From positions 22,291 to 86,290 of the forward strand of contig JAQMWT010000687.1 of the NCBI GenBank assembly GCA_029834535.1: a stretch of DNA of 64,000 nt, read 5' to 3'. The notes under the pieces are model-generated. The model searched no databases. It saw only the letters and a list, made by a program, of their open reading frames with translations, and was not told where the DNA came from. This stretch comes from Chrysophaeum taylorii (lineage: Eukaryota > Sar > Pelagophyceae > Pelagomonadales > Pelagomonadaceae). Below are positions 1 through 9,928 of the stretch, in pieces (position 1 is the first letter of the stretch; every line of letters begins with the position of its first letter). The position numbers and the translations under genes are program-made.

Positions 1-2
1 AT

Positions 3-533
3 TCTGGTGCATGTATCTTCGTCTTTGGCAGTCTCGTATTTTGGTCTAGCAAACGCCAGACTCTCACTGCCAAGAGCACCATGGAAGCTGAGCTCCTCGT
101 CGCCAGCGCAGCCGCTGATGAATGTCACTGGTTCTACAAGCTTTTCTCATCCCACCCCTATCTGTTTTCGTGTGATCAAGCTCGCGCTATCCCATTGCTT
201 ATTGATAACGCTAGCGCACTACATGTCGCTAATCATCCTAAAGTCAGTGCTCCTTCTCGTCATATCAACTTACGAGAATTTCGCATTCGTGACTACCAAG
301 CTAATTCGATCATTCGACCTCTCTGGTGTCCTACTCTCTACCAGGTCGCTGATCATTTTTCGAAGCTCCTTCCACGCAACTTGTTTCACAACGTCAAAAA
401 TGCCTACGGCGTTCACTCCACTTCATCCTCCCCACCATCACATCAAGTTGCTCTTTCGGCTACTCTTCCACCGTACGACTCTGTCCAGAACACTCTCTAC
501 ATTCTTGTCGACGGTAAGACGCTTCCTGCTTAG
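3..533 (+). CDS. Copia RNase H, C-terminal part (partial)
   Basis: This is the C-terminal part of the RNase H domain that closes copia Pol polyproteins; it degrades the RNA strand during reverse transcription. The frame is open from the left edge. Visible landmarks are the block around STMEAELLVASAAADECHW, which carries the conserved Glu of copia RNase H, then DNASALHVANHPK with an active-site Asp, then HINLREFRIRDY and QVADHFSKLL, matching the usual copia ending (H-x-x-x-R-x-H-(I/L) and (V/A)-A-D-x-x-(T/S)-K). A long tail follows before the stop at 531-533. The first residues correspond to the K-R-Q-T-L-T-A-K-S-T-M-E-A-E motif. The start lies off the window. The homologous stretch in copia D is at 32,024-32,480. 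Confidence 0.88.
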   Translation, partial: SGACIFVFGSLVFWSSKRQTLTAKSTMEAELLVASAAADECHWFYKLFSSHPYLFSCDQARAIPLLIDNASALHVANHPKVSAPSRHINLREFRIRDYQANSIIRPLWCPTLYQVADHFSKLLPRNLFHNVKNAYGVHSTSSSPPSHQVALSATLPPYDSVQNTLYILVDGKTLPA

Positions 534-594
534 TTTGATCCAGATTTCGCTCCCCGCGTTCAATCTGTACAGATTGAACGCGTCTGTGAGGGCG

Positions 595-790
595 TAGAGA
601 TAGAAAATCAGAACTAGGGTTAGTACCCCCTATTCTAGGGTTAGTTCACTTAACTTTGCCACCTTTTGATTTAAGAAAACGCTGTGTTATTCACTCCGGC
701 TGTCCTCGATTAGGAGACAGATTCGAGGACAGACTACCACTGTTCTCACGCTCTGCTGAAGGGTAACACAGTTGTGATTACTGTTCTCTA
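595..790 (+). repeat. Copia LTR (family with TAGAGA...TCTCTA ends)
   Basis: A 196-bp LTR with 5' end TAGAGATAG and 3' end CTGTTCTCTA. The termini are a perfect 6-bp inverted repeat, TAGAGA/TCTCTA, instead of the usual TG...CA. The same sequence recurs at 31,775-31,983 (minus) and 19,855-21,079 (plus, interrupted). The 3' boundary was fixed by comparing the three copies. Confidence 0.85.
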
Positions 791-1660
791 AGTGTGGAGT
801 GGTAGTGGTGGGTTCGACATCGGTGGCGAGGAAAGCGAGCAGGGTGATGGTGATGGGGTGGTACCTGGAGAGGTAGAGGAAGGTGGGATTGTGGTGGGGG
901 TGACGACCGGGATTGTCGGTGGGACGATCGGAACGGTCGGTGTGGTGACCGGGGTGGTCGTGGCTTCGGGTGGTGTGACTGGAGTGGCCAGGGGTGGAGG
1001 TGGTGGTGCAGAAGCGGCGGCTAGAGCTGGAGGAGCTAGCGGGACGGTCGGTGCGGTGACCGGGGTCGTCGGGGCTTGTGGTGTTGTGGCCGGTGTGGTC
1101 GGGGCGTGTGGTGGTGAAGCGGGAGCGGCGGCAACATCGGGAGGAGCTGCGGCGGCTGGAGGGGGGGTGCTGCGGTCAAGAGCGGCGAGTTCGTGACGCA
1201 GTTGAGTGCTGCTCTGTTGAATCAGGGCGTTGCTGGTGGCGACGGCGGCGAGGCGCTGGTGCAAGGTCGGCAGCTGCGGGAGTTGCTGGTCAAACATAGC
1301 GCCATAGGCCGCGAGGGCAGCGTAGAACCGGTCATAACAGCCGTCCTTAGCAGCGCGAGCCGCGGCTAGCCGGGCACGGTGGGCGGCGGAGTCCGCGGCG
1401 AGTGCGTCGAGTTCATCGTCGTCGCTGGCATGGTCGGCGGCGAAATCGTCTTCGAGTGGTGCGATCGCTTGGTTCGGATCTTGGTCGTGGTTGCGCGACA
1501 TCTTGTGCTGCGACTCGCTGGACGTGGTTGGGGTCTGTGGGTCTTGACTTGAGTTGGGGGGGTGGCGTCGAAGTGAACTTCGATAGCCTGTCGAGGTCGG
1601 GACGTCGAGCGAGCGATTGTCTCCGAGTGACGCGAGGTGAAAGGACTCCGCGACTGTCAC
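791..1660 (-). pseudogene. Pro/Thr/Ala-rich ORF cut by copia A, possible gag N-terminus
   Basis: I do not recognise this gene. The frame opens at 1660 and runs into the copia A LTR. A more likely start is the Met at about 1502 (MSRNHDQDPNQ). The N-terminal part is acidic and Ala-rich with probable helices (AADSAAHRARLAAARAA, residues about 90-105). The second half is low-complexity Pro/Thr/Ala/Val. Its composition resembles the N-terminal gag regions of the gypsy elements here (acidic or charged, then a disordered linker), but I see no shared motif. It has no natural stop because the LTR of copia A interrupts it. It could equally be a GC-rich frame with no function. Confidence 0.35.
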
Positions 1661-2026
1661 AAGGGCCCAAACCTAGAGACAGAAAATTTGTTGTCACCTT
1701 GGCGGGTCCTTGTGGCAGTGGTAGAAGTGCTTGTCCTCTGTGCGTCCTGTCTCCTTCGACGCAGGGACAGCACTTGACAGTGTCAGGTGACGGGCTTCTT
1801 GAGCGTGTACGTAGTGTGTTTTAGCGAGAGATGGGGGTCATGGCGAACATGAAATTTTCTACCTCTAAAAGTGTTTGTTCGATCAAAATAAGCTCAGATA
1901 GATGTCCTGGCTGCGACTTTTTTGATTCAAATGTAACTTTGTTTGATTCAAATGCAATTTTGTTTGATACAAAACAAATTACTCTGATACAATAAGACTT
2001 CGTTTGATACAGTTACACTTCATGGC
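1661..2026. other. Non-coding flank with TTTGATTCAAATG repeats
   Basis: No convincing gene. An imperfect hairpin at about 1724-1775 pairs AAGTGCTTGTCC with GGGACAGCACTT. From about 1918 the sequence becomes AT-rich, with TTTGATTCAAATG repeated twice and two TTTGATACA variants. The same TTTGAATCAAACT-type words occur inverted near 5409-5443, on the other side of the MULE coding region, so they may be decayed MULE termini. The last 11 bases (CACTTCATGGC, 2016-2026) are the left target-site duplication of the SINE that follows. Confidence 0.4.
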
Positions 2027-2380
2027 CCTGATCGCCGACTGCGGTTGCGATGGAGGACGGTGCCTCATGAATCCTGAGCCTTGCGAGGGCGTCCGCCCTC
2101 CCGGCGTAGGTTGGCACCTATTCGCCTCCCGGGCGGGCCGGTTGGCAGCCGGAACGTTCGCAGTGGGACGGTGTATGGCCGGGGGGCGAAGACGGAAGGT
2201 TATCGACGAGTTGGTTGTCAGTCACATCGCGGTCTCCTCGTCGCATGGCGATTGATGGTCACTCTCCGCCGACCGGCCTTTCGGCGCTCCTCGTCTACAG
2301 GCCCGTGATTCCGGACTGGCTCCTGTCGGTCCGGCCTGGCTCCCATGCTCGGGAGAGGTCTGAAGTTAGTTAGTTAGTTA
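2027..2380 (+). repeat. SINE copy 1 (subfamily A)
   Basis: A 354-bp dispersed repeat ending in a (GTTA)n/(TTAG)n tail. It is flanked by a perfect duplication CACTTCATGGC at 2016-2026 and 2381-2391, extendable on the left by GTTA that also matches the tail. Other copies are at 8127-8496, 10727-10806, 22390-22788, 44249-44640 and 60427-60604, in both orientations. It codes for nothing convincing. Tail plus variable-length target duplications are the hallmark of target-primed reverse transcription. I see no clear Pol III A/B boxes. Confidence 0.85.
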
Positions 2381-2393
2381 CACTTCATGGCAT

Positions 2394-4326
2394 TTACGTC
2401 AGACGCATCGAGCTTTTCTTCGCCTCAGCCACGGCAGCGAGAGGTTGGTTGAATCGCTGGCTTGTTTCCTTGATGGCGACGAACAGCGACCTCGGCATGT
2501 TGGTCAGCCGGGCATTTATGTTCATGTTGTTGTGCGACTCGGCCATGTTTGTCGTCGTCTTGCTCATGAGGTTCTTCACCACGTTTAGAGCGCTGAAGGT
2601 GATCTTGGCTCGGTGCTTCGAGGCGGTGTCGTTGGCGGTTTTCAGGCGGTGTGCGAGCTGTAGAAGCGGAGTGTGCAGCACTCTGGTTGACACTTACCCA
2701 TTCCTTTGCCAGTCTTGACATCTGGCCACGAGCCCGATCCATCTCGTGGATTGTCGTTGCCGTCGCCCACTCGCGGTAGTTCTCGCCGTCACCCGGCTTG
2801 CCTGACTTGGAGCAGTTCTCTCCGCCGTGGTTACCTGCACAAGAGCACTGTCAAATGGCGCCGCCTTTCGGTCTAGGGCATACTGCAGCCAAGAAGCTCT
2901 GCCGCCGGCATGACCCCTACGGCGCGCGCGAAGCTGAGGATGCTGAAGGTTGTATTCCATCGTACCTTTACTTGCGCAGTGATGCCGCCCTTTGCAGCAT
3001 CGGCGACGGAGATGTGGCGACGGCTCTTGAGCTCGGGCATGACGCTTGCGCAGAACTTGTTGAACATTGTCGCCGTCGTGGCATTTTCAGTGTCGTTGAA
3101 CAGTGCCATTCCAAGCGTGACGATACGATCATTGGCGTCGGCGGTGACCCGGGAGAAGAGCGTGTCGTCAAGCAGGGTGTGCGCCGCGTCGACTTCCGTC
3201 CGCAGGCTCCAAAGGCCTGCTTTGGTGAATCGATCCGCGTGCGGCACAGTTATTAGCCAGCCTGACACAAACTTGACATCTTCGAACTCGGGGTCAATGC
3301 GCTGCTCGGGAAAGTCCACTTGCTTTTCGTCGAAGTTCGAAGCCTGGTTTTCCGCCTTCGCGAAGTCCTTCTTGCACCGATTAATGAAGCGGGCCTTGAG
3401 TTCCTGCTGTGTCGAGAGGAGGATCTTGACGCGGAAACCTTGATTCTCGGCCAGATCCTTGAGGACGAAGATCCGATCCTGCGTAAACACCACATGTACA
3501 TGCATGAATGGTACAGCATGGCGATGTTCCAACACAATATTCGATAAGTCGAAATTGACGTAATTTGACGGCTGAAACCGGCTAAACATGGCTGAAAAGA
3601 ATGAACACTGGATTGTTACGGCCCAGTAGTCCGCATCCCCGACCCAGTTCTTGTACACTAATTCTTTGATGTTATGAGCACGCTTCGGACATACTTCGCA
3701 GTACAAATATGGCTTGAGAATCGCGGCGAGTACCCTGTTCGTGACGTTGATCTCGGTCTTTTTCTCGTGGTTGCCGCCTTGCTGGCCGTCGATGGATGCT
3801 AGGACGGCGTCCTTGAGAATATTTTCAAGGTGCCTGGCCGAATAGTTGGACTTGGCCTGGGTGGCCATTGGCTTGAAATCCCCAGAAATGCAGGTGTGAG
3901 GTACGGCGGCCGTGCACGTGCCGGCAGGGGCGTCACACCTGCGTGGCACCTGGAAGACGCGTAAGAACTCGCAGTCTTTGGCCTTGCAGACAATGTCCAT
4001 CCGCCGCTTTGTGGACCTGGAATTCTCGAGAAGGTGGCCGTCTTTCTCGGCTTCCTCCAGGACGTGTAACTGAAAGTCCCACTTGATTTGAAGCCATTCC
4101 CCACGGTCACCTCGTGGTCGATCTCCCTCAGATGAGCCAATTTCCGCGGCTCGCGGCCTTCGTAAGTTTCAGTGCAGTCGCGAGACTTGCCTGTCCTCCT
4201 AACGGGCCTTTTCCTTCGGTCTTCATTCACAGCGTTCTCGAACGCCAACTGAATGTCATCTTCGTCGCTGTCCCCGAACTCCATCGTACACCCGAGGGAC
4301 TCCCGCCGTGCCTCCATGGCGCTCAC
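2394..4326 (-). pseudogene. Mutator-like (MULE) transposase, degraded
   Basis: A MULE-type DNA transposase, read right to left in at least three frames. The N-terminus (start about 4326) runs through an acidic segment, then shifts frame near 4095 into GEWLQIKWDF and a MuDR/FAR1-like zinc-binding segment with Cys and His around CKAKDCEF (about 3980). The catalytic region follows near 3260-2960: the DxxH motif is LRTEVDAAHTLL, the family Glu sits in LFNDTENATTA, and a second Asp is in ISVADAAKGG. The C-terminal segment in another frame (2394-2693) contains TNMAESHNNMNINARLTN, the usual MULE block ending in N-x-x-x-x-x-R. No intact ORF joins these pieces, so it is inactive. The termini are uncertain. 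Confidence 0.72.
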
Positions 4327-4439
4327 GCACCTCCCTGACCTGTCAGCCTCGCCAGCAGGCTATCGTTGTCGCGTGTCGACCTAGTAGGGGCGTTGGTTAT
4401 TCTTCCTTACATAATCATAATCCGAGAGTCGAAAGGGGA

Positions 4440-4935
4440 AAATCCCCGCCCCCGCACCTTGCCCGCGCCCCGCACTTTCTCTCCCCGCGCCTTCCTCGCT
4501 CCCCGCACCTTCCCCGTCCCCGCACCTTCCCCGTCCCCGCACCTTCCCTCCCCGCACCTTCCCCGTTCCCCGCACCTTCCCTCCCCGCACCTTCCCCGCT
4601 CCCCGCACCTTCCCCGTCCCCGCGACCTCCTCGTCCCCGCGACTTCCCCGCTCCCCGCACCTTCCTCTTCCCCGCGATCTCCCCGTCCTCGCACCTTCCC
4701 TTTTCCCCGCGACTTCCTCGCTCCCCGCACCTTCCCTTCCCCGCGCCTTCCTCGGTCCCCGCACCTTCCCCGTCCCCGCACCTTCCCCGCCCCCGCACTT
4801 TCCTCGTCCCCGCACCTTCCCCGTCCCCGCACCTTCCCTCCCCGCACCTTCCCCGCTCCCCGCGCTTTCCCCGTCCCCGCACCTTCCTCGCTCCCCGCAC
4901 CTTCTCTTCCCCGTCCCCGCGACTTTCCCCGTTCC
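4440..4935. repeat. C-rich minisatellite (CCCCGCACCTTCC type)
   Basis: About 500 bp of short tandem variants of CCCCGCACCTTCCCCGT, roughly 12-20 bp each, with nearly all C on the plus strand. Long frames are open on both strands, but they only translate the repeat (SPHLPRP on plus, GKVRGRG on minus) and are not genes. The array lies just upstream of the MULE coding region. Confidence 0.9.
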
Positions 4936-5559
4936 CCTTGAGACTCACGGCTTACATTACGCTTTGTACAAGTACTGGTACTAGTACTGGACCACTACTG
5001 GTTTTGTTTGAAGAAAGTGCGGTGCACAATCCAGGGTTAATGCGCGGTGCCGCTCATCGTCGCGTCCGAAGACTATGCGAAGAACACGACATTCTCGTCG
5101 TATCCCGCATGAATCGCGAGTCCATCGAATAAGCCCGCGCGCAGTACGGACATCTCTTGCACGGGCGCCTCAAAAAAACGTCGGAGATCCCCTCGGAACC
5201 GAACGGAGAGCCACCCGAAGACCTATAACAAGTGCGCGTGGGCGGCCTAGCGATTTTAGTACAGAACTTCTGTGACCGCGCCATGCAGCTTTCGGGGCGG
5301 CACGGTTTCACAATGCCGTGCGGATGTGACGGGTGGCACGGCACGGAAACTGGCGTGCGGGTTATTTTGGTGCACGTCCCAACGCTCCAGCTTAGTTTGA
5401 ACCACCTGGGCTTAGTTTGATATCATTTGAATCAAACTAAGCCATCGACGTTGCCCCAACTAAGTCATGATGAAGCTCTAATTAAACCACGGAATAGTTG
5501 GATCTAACTAATCCGCCCTTGCCCTAATTGCGATTTCCCCTTGAAAAATCGGCGTGGTG
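4936..5559. other. Region without a recognisable gene; 35-bp hairpin
   Basis: No gene seen. At 5409-5443, GGCTTAGTTTGAT is followed by 9 bases and then ATCAAACTAAGCC, a perfect 13-bp stem. A further CTTAGTTTGA lies upstream at about 5391. These words resemble the AT-rich repeats at 1918-2015 and may be remnants of transposon ends. Confidence 0.5.
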
Positions 5560-6962
5560 TTAAGGATTGCTCTTTTTGCTGCCCCTTGCAAGAGGCCCGC
5601 GTTCTTCCGGAATCCCGCTCGAAAAGTCTCGGCGAGATTCGAGAGCCTCGACTTGATTCTCCCACCAGTCAGCAAACTCGGAGTAATTGACAGCGTCGTG
5701 CACATTGGCACTTGAGGTATTGTTCATGAAACGCCGGTAGTTTGATTTGAACAGGTCTTTCTCCGCCGTTGTTGAAATCTGCGTAACCGGGATGACGTAT
5801 CCCTCGGCTGTGCCCCACCAGCGCAATGCCTCATGCAGCGTCGATCGCCACAAGACAACATCATCAGACTCGCAAATATCATCATCGTCATCACCGACAT
5901 TGACCTTCGCCTCGTCCTCATTCGCATCGTCGCAAGAGCTGACCACATAGAACTGCTCGTGTGTAGAAGCAAAATCCCGAGTTGAAACAAAGAATGGATG
6001 CGCCGGCTTGTCATACCACGAAGCTGTCGTGTCTTGAATTTCCTCGATCAACCAATGATTGTAGAAGCCGCGGTACATCGGCGGCAGGTGACCGTTGTCC
6101 ACAGCTATGTCGTTGTTCCAGCGGTAGTTCAATCCGCACGAGGTTGATGCAGAGACGCGGCGAGTGCGACGCGAGTGCCACCACATTTCGCAAGTGAAAA
6201 TGGTAACCTTCCAGCTGTGAAGTTCCATGAATAGCGCAGTAAACAGGACGCCCATCGCGAGTAATCTTGCAGACAGAATAGTAAGTGAGCTCTGGGTGAT
6301 CTGATAGACACCCACGTCGAACGTGTCCAATGATGGCGCGATATTTGCGCCACGTCTGATTGGTGAGGAGCTGCTTACCAGTCGCGGCGTCGACGCAGTT
6401 CGCGAAAAGTTCGACGACCTTTGCCAGCTCGGCCTCCAGTACATCCGGCGGTGGGACCGTGCGCCGTACCCTGTGCGCAAGTAGGAATAGCTTTCGCGAT
6501 ATCGACTCTCGACATACTCCTCCGCAAGACGCTCCAATTCAGCGTCGGACAAACACGTTGACTTTCGCCGCCGTCGAATGTAGCGGCCTTTCAAGATGCT
6601 TCGGAGATTTTGAACATCTTCGTCGTTGAAAACGAAGAACGCATCTCGAAGCCCGCTAAGGAAATGGTCGTGTGCACCGTGTGACTTTCGAGGCGTCCGC
6701 TGCAATCGCATCATAGCATGAAGGCAGTCGAGCTTTATGCGTACAAGGCGCCAGTTTTCTTTCGCAGCCGAGCCTCCAAGACCAGGATTGAGTTCCACTG
6801 CAGGGACTTCGACAGCACAACCACCATAATCGGTGTCATCTCCGTCCAAGTCTCCGTACTGAACGTTCGCAGCCGCGTCCGGTAGCCGAATCTCCTCCTA
6901 TCAGCCTCCATTTGCTGCTTCGTCCGTCGCATTCGTGGTTTCTTGTCCTTTGCCTTTCCCAT
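5560..6962 (-). pseudogene. Transposase-like protein, frameshifted
   Basis: A protein of about 470 residues encoded in two frames. The N-terminus starts at 6962 (MGKAKDKKPRMRRTKQQ, basic) and shifts frame near 6840 into a 429-codon frame ending at 5560. The segment LVRIKLDCLHAMMRLQRTP followed by KSHGAHDHFLSGLRDAFF resembles a block I recall from transposon-associated proteins of fungi, oomycetes and algae (pattern (D/K)-x-x-H-x-x-x-R, then HG, F, L-x-(D/E)-A-(I/F)-F), sometimes linked to a 3'-5' exonuclease domain. The rest is charged, including an acidic tract DEAKVNVGDDDDD. I cannot assign a superfamily with confidence. An intron instead of a frameshift near 6840 is possible. No close relative of this gene is in the window. 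Confidence 0.4.
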
Positions 6963-7162
6963 GGCGTCGTCGCCGATTCCGCCGCCCCCCCCGACTCAAA
7001 AAGATCGAACGGATTCCGCACGGCACGAGCGGTCGCACGTGTCTCGGCGGTGCGCGGCTCCGGTGGTCCTCCTCCCACGACGGCTGCCGCACACAAACCA
7101 CACACAAACAATACAATCCAGTACACAAAGAGAGACACATAAGAATGTACTTGGCGGACAGA

Positions 7163-7414
7163 CAGTCAGCTAACTCGACCGCTCATTGGCTGTGCGCCAC
7201 GCGCAGTCAGCTAACTCGTGCTCTCAGCCACTCGTGGCTGCACGGAGATACATCTATGCGCGACAACAACGGGGACATACTGCTTTCAATACAGTGGAGA
7301 GAGGCATGGCTGCTGACGTATAGTCAGCTAACTCGCGCTTTCAGCCACTCGTTTAATTGAAGCGCCACGTATAGTCAGATAACATGTGGCTGAGAACGCG
7401 AGTTAGCTGACTAT
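7163..7414. repeat. Cluster of AGTCAGCTAACTCG repeats with terminal inverted copy
   Basis: The motif AGTCAGCTAACTCG occurs three times on the plus strand (about 7163, 7204, 7321). At 7385-7414 it is inverted as GTGGCTGAGAACGCGAGTTAG followed by CTGACTATA. The outer pair 7319-7349 and 7385-7414 forms a near-perfect inverted repeat of about 30 bp around a 35-bp centre, with TATA at both ends. This looks like a MITE or stacked MITE ends. No coding sequence. Confidence 0.6.
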
Positions 7415-7529
7415 AGAGCCCGGGGCACAAAATCAGCGCAGGTCAGCGGAATCCGCTGAGTGCCTTGTTGAGACCCGGCACGTGAACTGTGGGGACTCGC
7501 GTGGATGTTTCGAGGCGCACCTTCATCGA

Positions 7530-7929
7530 CTAGAAATCCTCGGGGTGTTTCGGGTCGTGGCAGGCCTTGACGTTAGCGTCGGGATCTAACGGGGTGAGGT
7601 AGGTGAACCGATATATGGGCCGGCTGTTGTCGTCCGTGCCGAAGGGTTGGCGGTCAGGGTGCGTCCCCGAGCCCTTGACGCGGTAGATGCTGTGTAGCGC
7701 CGGCTCCTTCTTCCCATTGCCAAATCCCTCCTACGCCTCGTCGAAGTCCTCGGGGTCGAGCTGGAGGACCTCGTACCAGGTGCACTTAGGGTGGCCAGCC
7801 CAAAAAGGTGCGACCGGGCTTCACGCAGAAAGGAACTCCTTCGAGTGCGCCAGTGAGCTTGCCGTTGAAGTCCTTGAACGCATCCACCAGCATAGTTGGC
7901 TCGAGGTCCTGCGTCCAGGGCGCCGTCAC
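7530..7929 (-). pseudogene. Unidentified small pseudogene (one frameshift, one stop)
   Basis: On the minus strand a protein-like sequence of about 130 residues can be followed from 7929 to a stop at 7530-7532. It starts VTAPWTQDLEPTMLVDAF, shifts by one base near 7795, runs on as KCTWYEVLQLDPEDFDEA, meets a TAG stop near 7732, and continues in the same frame as EGFGNGKKEPALHSIYRV to its end HDPKHPEDF. The mixed, non-repetitive composition and the continuity across the lesions suggest a former coding sequence. I do not recognise the family. The N-terminus is not visible and the 29-bp palindrome lies immediately upstream. Confidence 0.4.
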
Positions 7930-7956
7930 GGCACGCGCGCGTGAATAAGATGCCAA

Positions 7957-8117
7957 CGCCGGCGAATTAATGCCCGGCTCCCATGCTCATGGGAGCCGGG
8001 CATTAATTCGCCGGCGCTGGGCCAGAAAAGCGCATCGCGCCCATAATTCAAACAGCCCCGAGCATGGGAGCCGGGCATTAATTCGCCGGCGCTGGGCCAG
8101 AAAAGCGCATCGACCAT
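7957..8117. repeat. 29-bp perfect palindrome followed by a direct repeat
   Basis: Left arm 7957-7985 and right arm 7988-8016 are exact reverse complements of 29 bp separated by CT. The right arm plus downstream bases (CATGGGAGCCGGGCATTAAT to AAAAGCGCATCG and CCATAATTCAAAC) is repeated directly at about 8064-8126. The arm contains GAGCATGGGAGCC, also found near the 3' end of the SINE family here. The second repeat is interrupted by SINE copy 2. Confidence 0.85.
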
Positions 8118-8126
8118 AATTCAAAC

Positions 8127-8496
8127 TAACTAACTAACTAACTAACTTCAGACATCTCCCGAGCATGGGAGCCAGGCCGGACCGACAGGTGCCAGTCCGG
8201 AATAACGGGCCTGTAGACGAGGGGCGCCGAAAGGTGGGTCGGCGGAGAGTGATCATCAAGCTTGTCGCCATGCGACGAGGAGACCACGATGTGACTGACA
8301 ACCAACTCGTCGATAACCTTCCGTCTGCGCCCCCCGGCCATACCCCGTCCCACTGCGAACGTTCCGGCTGCCAACCGGCCCGCCCGAGAGGCGAATAGGT
8401 GCCAACCTACGCCGGGAGGGCGGATGCCCTCGCAAGGCCCAGGATTCATGAGGCACCGTCCTCCATCGCAACCATGCGGTCGGCGATCAGGGTAAG
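8127..8496 (-). repeat. SINE copy 2 (subfamily A)
   Basis: A copy of the same family as 2027-2380 in inverse orientation: the (TAAC)n tail is at the left and the 5' end GCGATCAGGG at the right. It is flanked by TCAAAC at 8121-8126 and 8497-8502. The neighbouring direct repeat shows the uninterrupted target, since ATTCAAACAGCCCC occurs intact near 8045, so the insertion point is clear. Confidence 0.85.
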
Positions 8497-8502
8497 TCAA
8501 AC

Positions 8503-9511
8503 AGCCCCACAAACACCGCCGCTCACGCGACACATACAAATTCGCGCGCCGCGGCGCCGCTTACCATGACAAGGATATGTGTCAAGGAGGTCCCCCAGCG
8601 AGTTTGGTTACTCCTCCTCCACAAGCATCGACGGCCGGCGCCACGGCGTTCGGCCTCCGGATCTACTTCGTTTTGGAAAGTCGATTAGGGTTTTAAGAGA
8701 GAGCTGTCACTAAACCGCCGCAGCGAAACAGCCGTGCCATAAATTTGTACCGAATCAGTGATTTGCACGAGGACCAATTTTATGGAGATCATGATGCCGC
8801 AGGTGGCGACGACGACAACAGCGATGAAAGAATGAAGGCGAGGCTTGGCGATGACGAGGGCATCAGCCCCGATCCTGATGAACCACTGTTCTCGAGACCT
8901 GTGCACGACCTGGGAATCGCATTACAGTGCTGAGACGCAAGCGAAGTTGAAGCCAAATCCTTCCAGGGGCCATGGGGCCGGTAACACCGCGAACATGGAG
9001 CAGAGTGGGTACGTTATCACTTTCAGTTCCTTACAACAGCCGCAGGAGGACTGCGTTTCGGATTTCCAAAAAAACTTGAAGGTTGGGATGCAAGGAAGGG
9101 AGTTTGTTAACTGGGGTGTCTCATTTGTACAACGGAGGTCTCCTCGGTTGCATCAGGCGCAATAGGGTGGCTTCATTGCAGCACATCGGCAGAGGTCGTC
9201 AGGTGGGAGTTGGAGGTGGAAACCAAGTTCAGAGGATACTAGCGTGCAGTGTAGAGGAACGGAAGCGCGGTGAGGCGGCGTGGTTCTGCCGTCCCTTTAC
9301 CGCTGCACATCAGAATCCTCGGACCTTGGTACAGAGAAATCTGCTGTCTCTAGTCCTTGTGCCGTCCGTTGACAATTACATTTCTTCCTTACCATTCTTC
9401 TCCCCTTCTACACAATTTTTTAAGTCCTCTGAGTTGTGCTCACGCTCATCATCATGAATTAGCGCTCCCCGTAGATACGTTGTCTTACATGTGCAGAGAA
9501 TCACGCGAGGT
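8503..9511. other. Region without an assignable gene; inverted LTR fragment
   Basis: A short acidic frame at 8745-8933 on plus (DLHEDQFYGDHDAAGGDDDN) may be a decayed exon but matches nothing I know. At about 9357-9485 lies an inverted, imperfect copy of the left half of the repeat at 9640-9790 (for example GTTGTGCTCACGCTCATCAT against ATGATGATGAGCGTGAGCAC). It therefore looks like a fragment of the G1 LTR in opposite orientation. Confidence 0.45.
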
Positions 9512-9928
9512 AGTGGTATAAAGTCACTGAATAACCATCCCGTTTCACCGTGTGGGTCTGGCATTTTAAGTTCAGGGAACAGGTTAGTTCCCCTAGCCTC
9601 AGCGCACGACAGACGACACACAGAGCTACACCTAGTTTAACATGAAATCATACGTACATACGGGACACGCTAATTCATGATGATGAGCGTGAGCACAAAT
9701 CAGAGGACTATAGATTTGTTGGAAAAGGGAAGAAGAAGGGTAAGGAAGAGATCGCGTTCTCAACGGACGGAATAAGAGCAGGAGTCTGCAGATTTCCCTA
9801 CACCCCTCGAGAAATCAAGAGGACCAATACACAGGGAGGAGGGTAATTTTGATTTCTCAAGAGAAAGCAGCAGAGTGGTCTTAGGGAATATTGGGTTGTG
9901 TCAAAGAGGTTACGCCTCCTGTGATGAT

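Larger units (their letters stand above)
1..790 (+). mobile_element. Copia element A, 3' end with LTR
   Basis: The 3' end of a Ty1/copia retrotransposon enters from the left edge. It consists of the end of the RNase H coding region, a short non-coding stretch with a G-rich tract (gagggcg) that could be the polypurine tract, and an LTR at 595-790. It belongs to the same family as copia D at 31,775-40,503: the RNase H protein and the LTR are clearly similar to that copy, which is on the opposite strand. The element ends inside another ORF (791-1660 minus), so it probably inserted there. The 5' part lies outside the window, so completeness cannot be judged. Confidence 0.85.

Noticed and set aside
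788-1196. Gly/Val-rich plus-strand frame opposite the Pro/Thr-rich ORF.
   Set aside because: It is the mirror frame of a low-complexity region and begins at the copia LTR end.
2004-2255. Short ORFs inside SINE copies (also near 8138-8539, 22403-22756 and 44315-44650).
   Set aside because: They recur with every SINE copy in arbitrary context, differ in ends and contain no domain. The 44,260 one only appears fused to the LINE because the SINE is inserted there.
4308-5132. Long frames rich in SPHLPRP (plus) and GKVRGRG (minus).
   Set aside because: They only translate the C-rich minisatellite; there is no non-repetitive domain.
1918-5443. Terminal inverted repeats of the MULE made of TTTGATTCAAATG words.
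   Set aside because: The words occur on both sides in inverse orientation but the match is short and no full TIR or 9-bp target duplication could be aligned.
7163-7414. CRISPR-like direct repeats.
   Set aside because: Only three copies with irregular spacing plus an inverted one, in eukaryotic transposon context and without cas genes.
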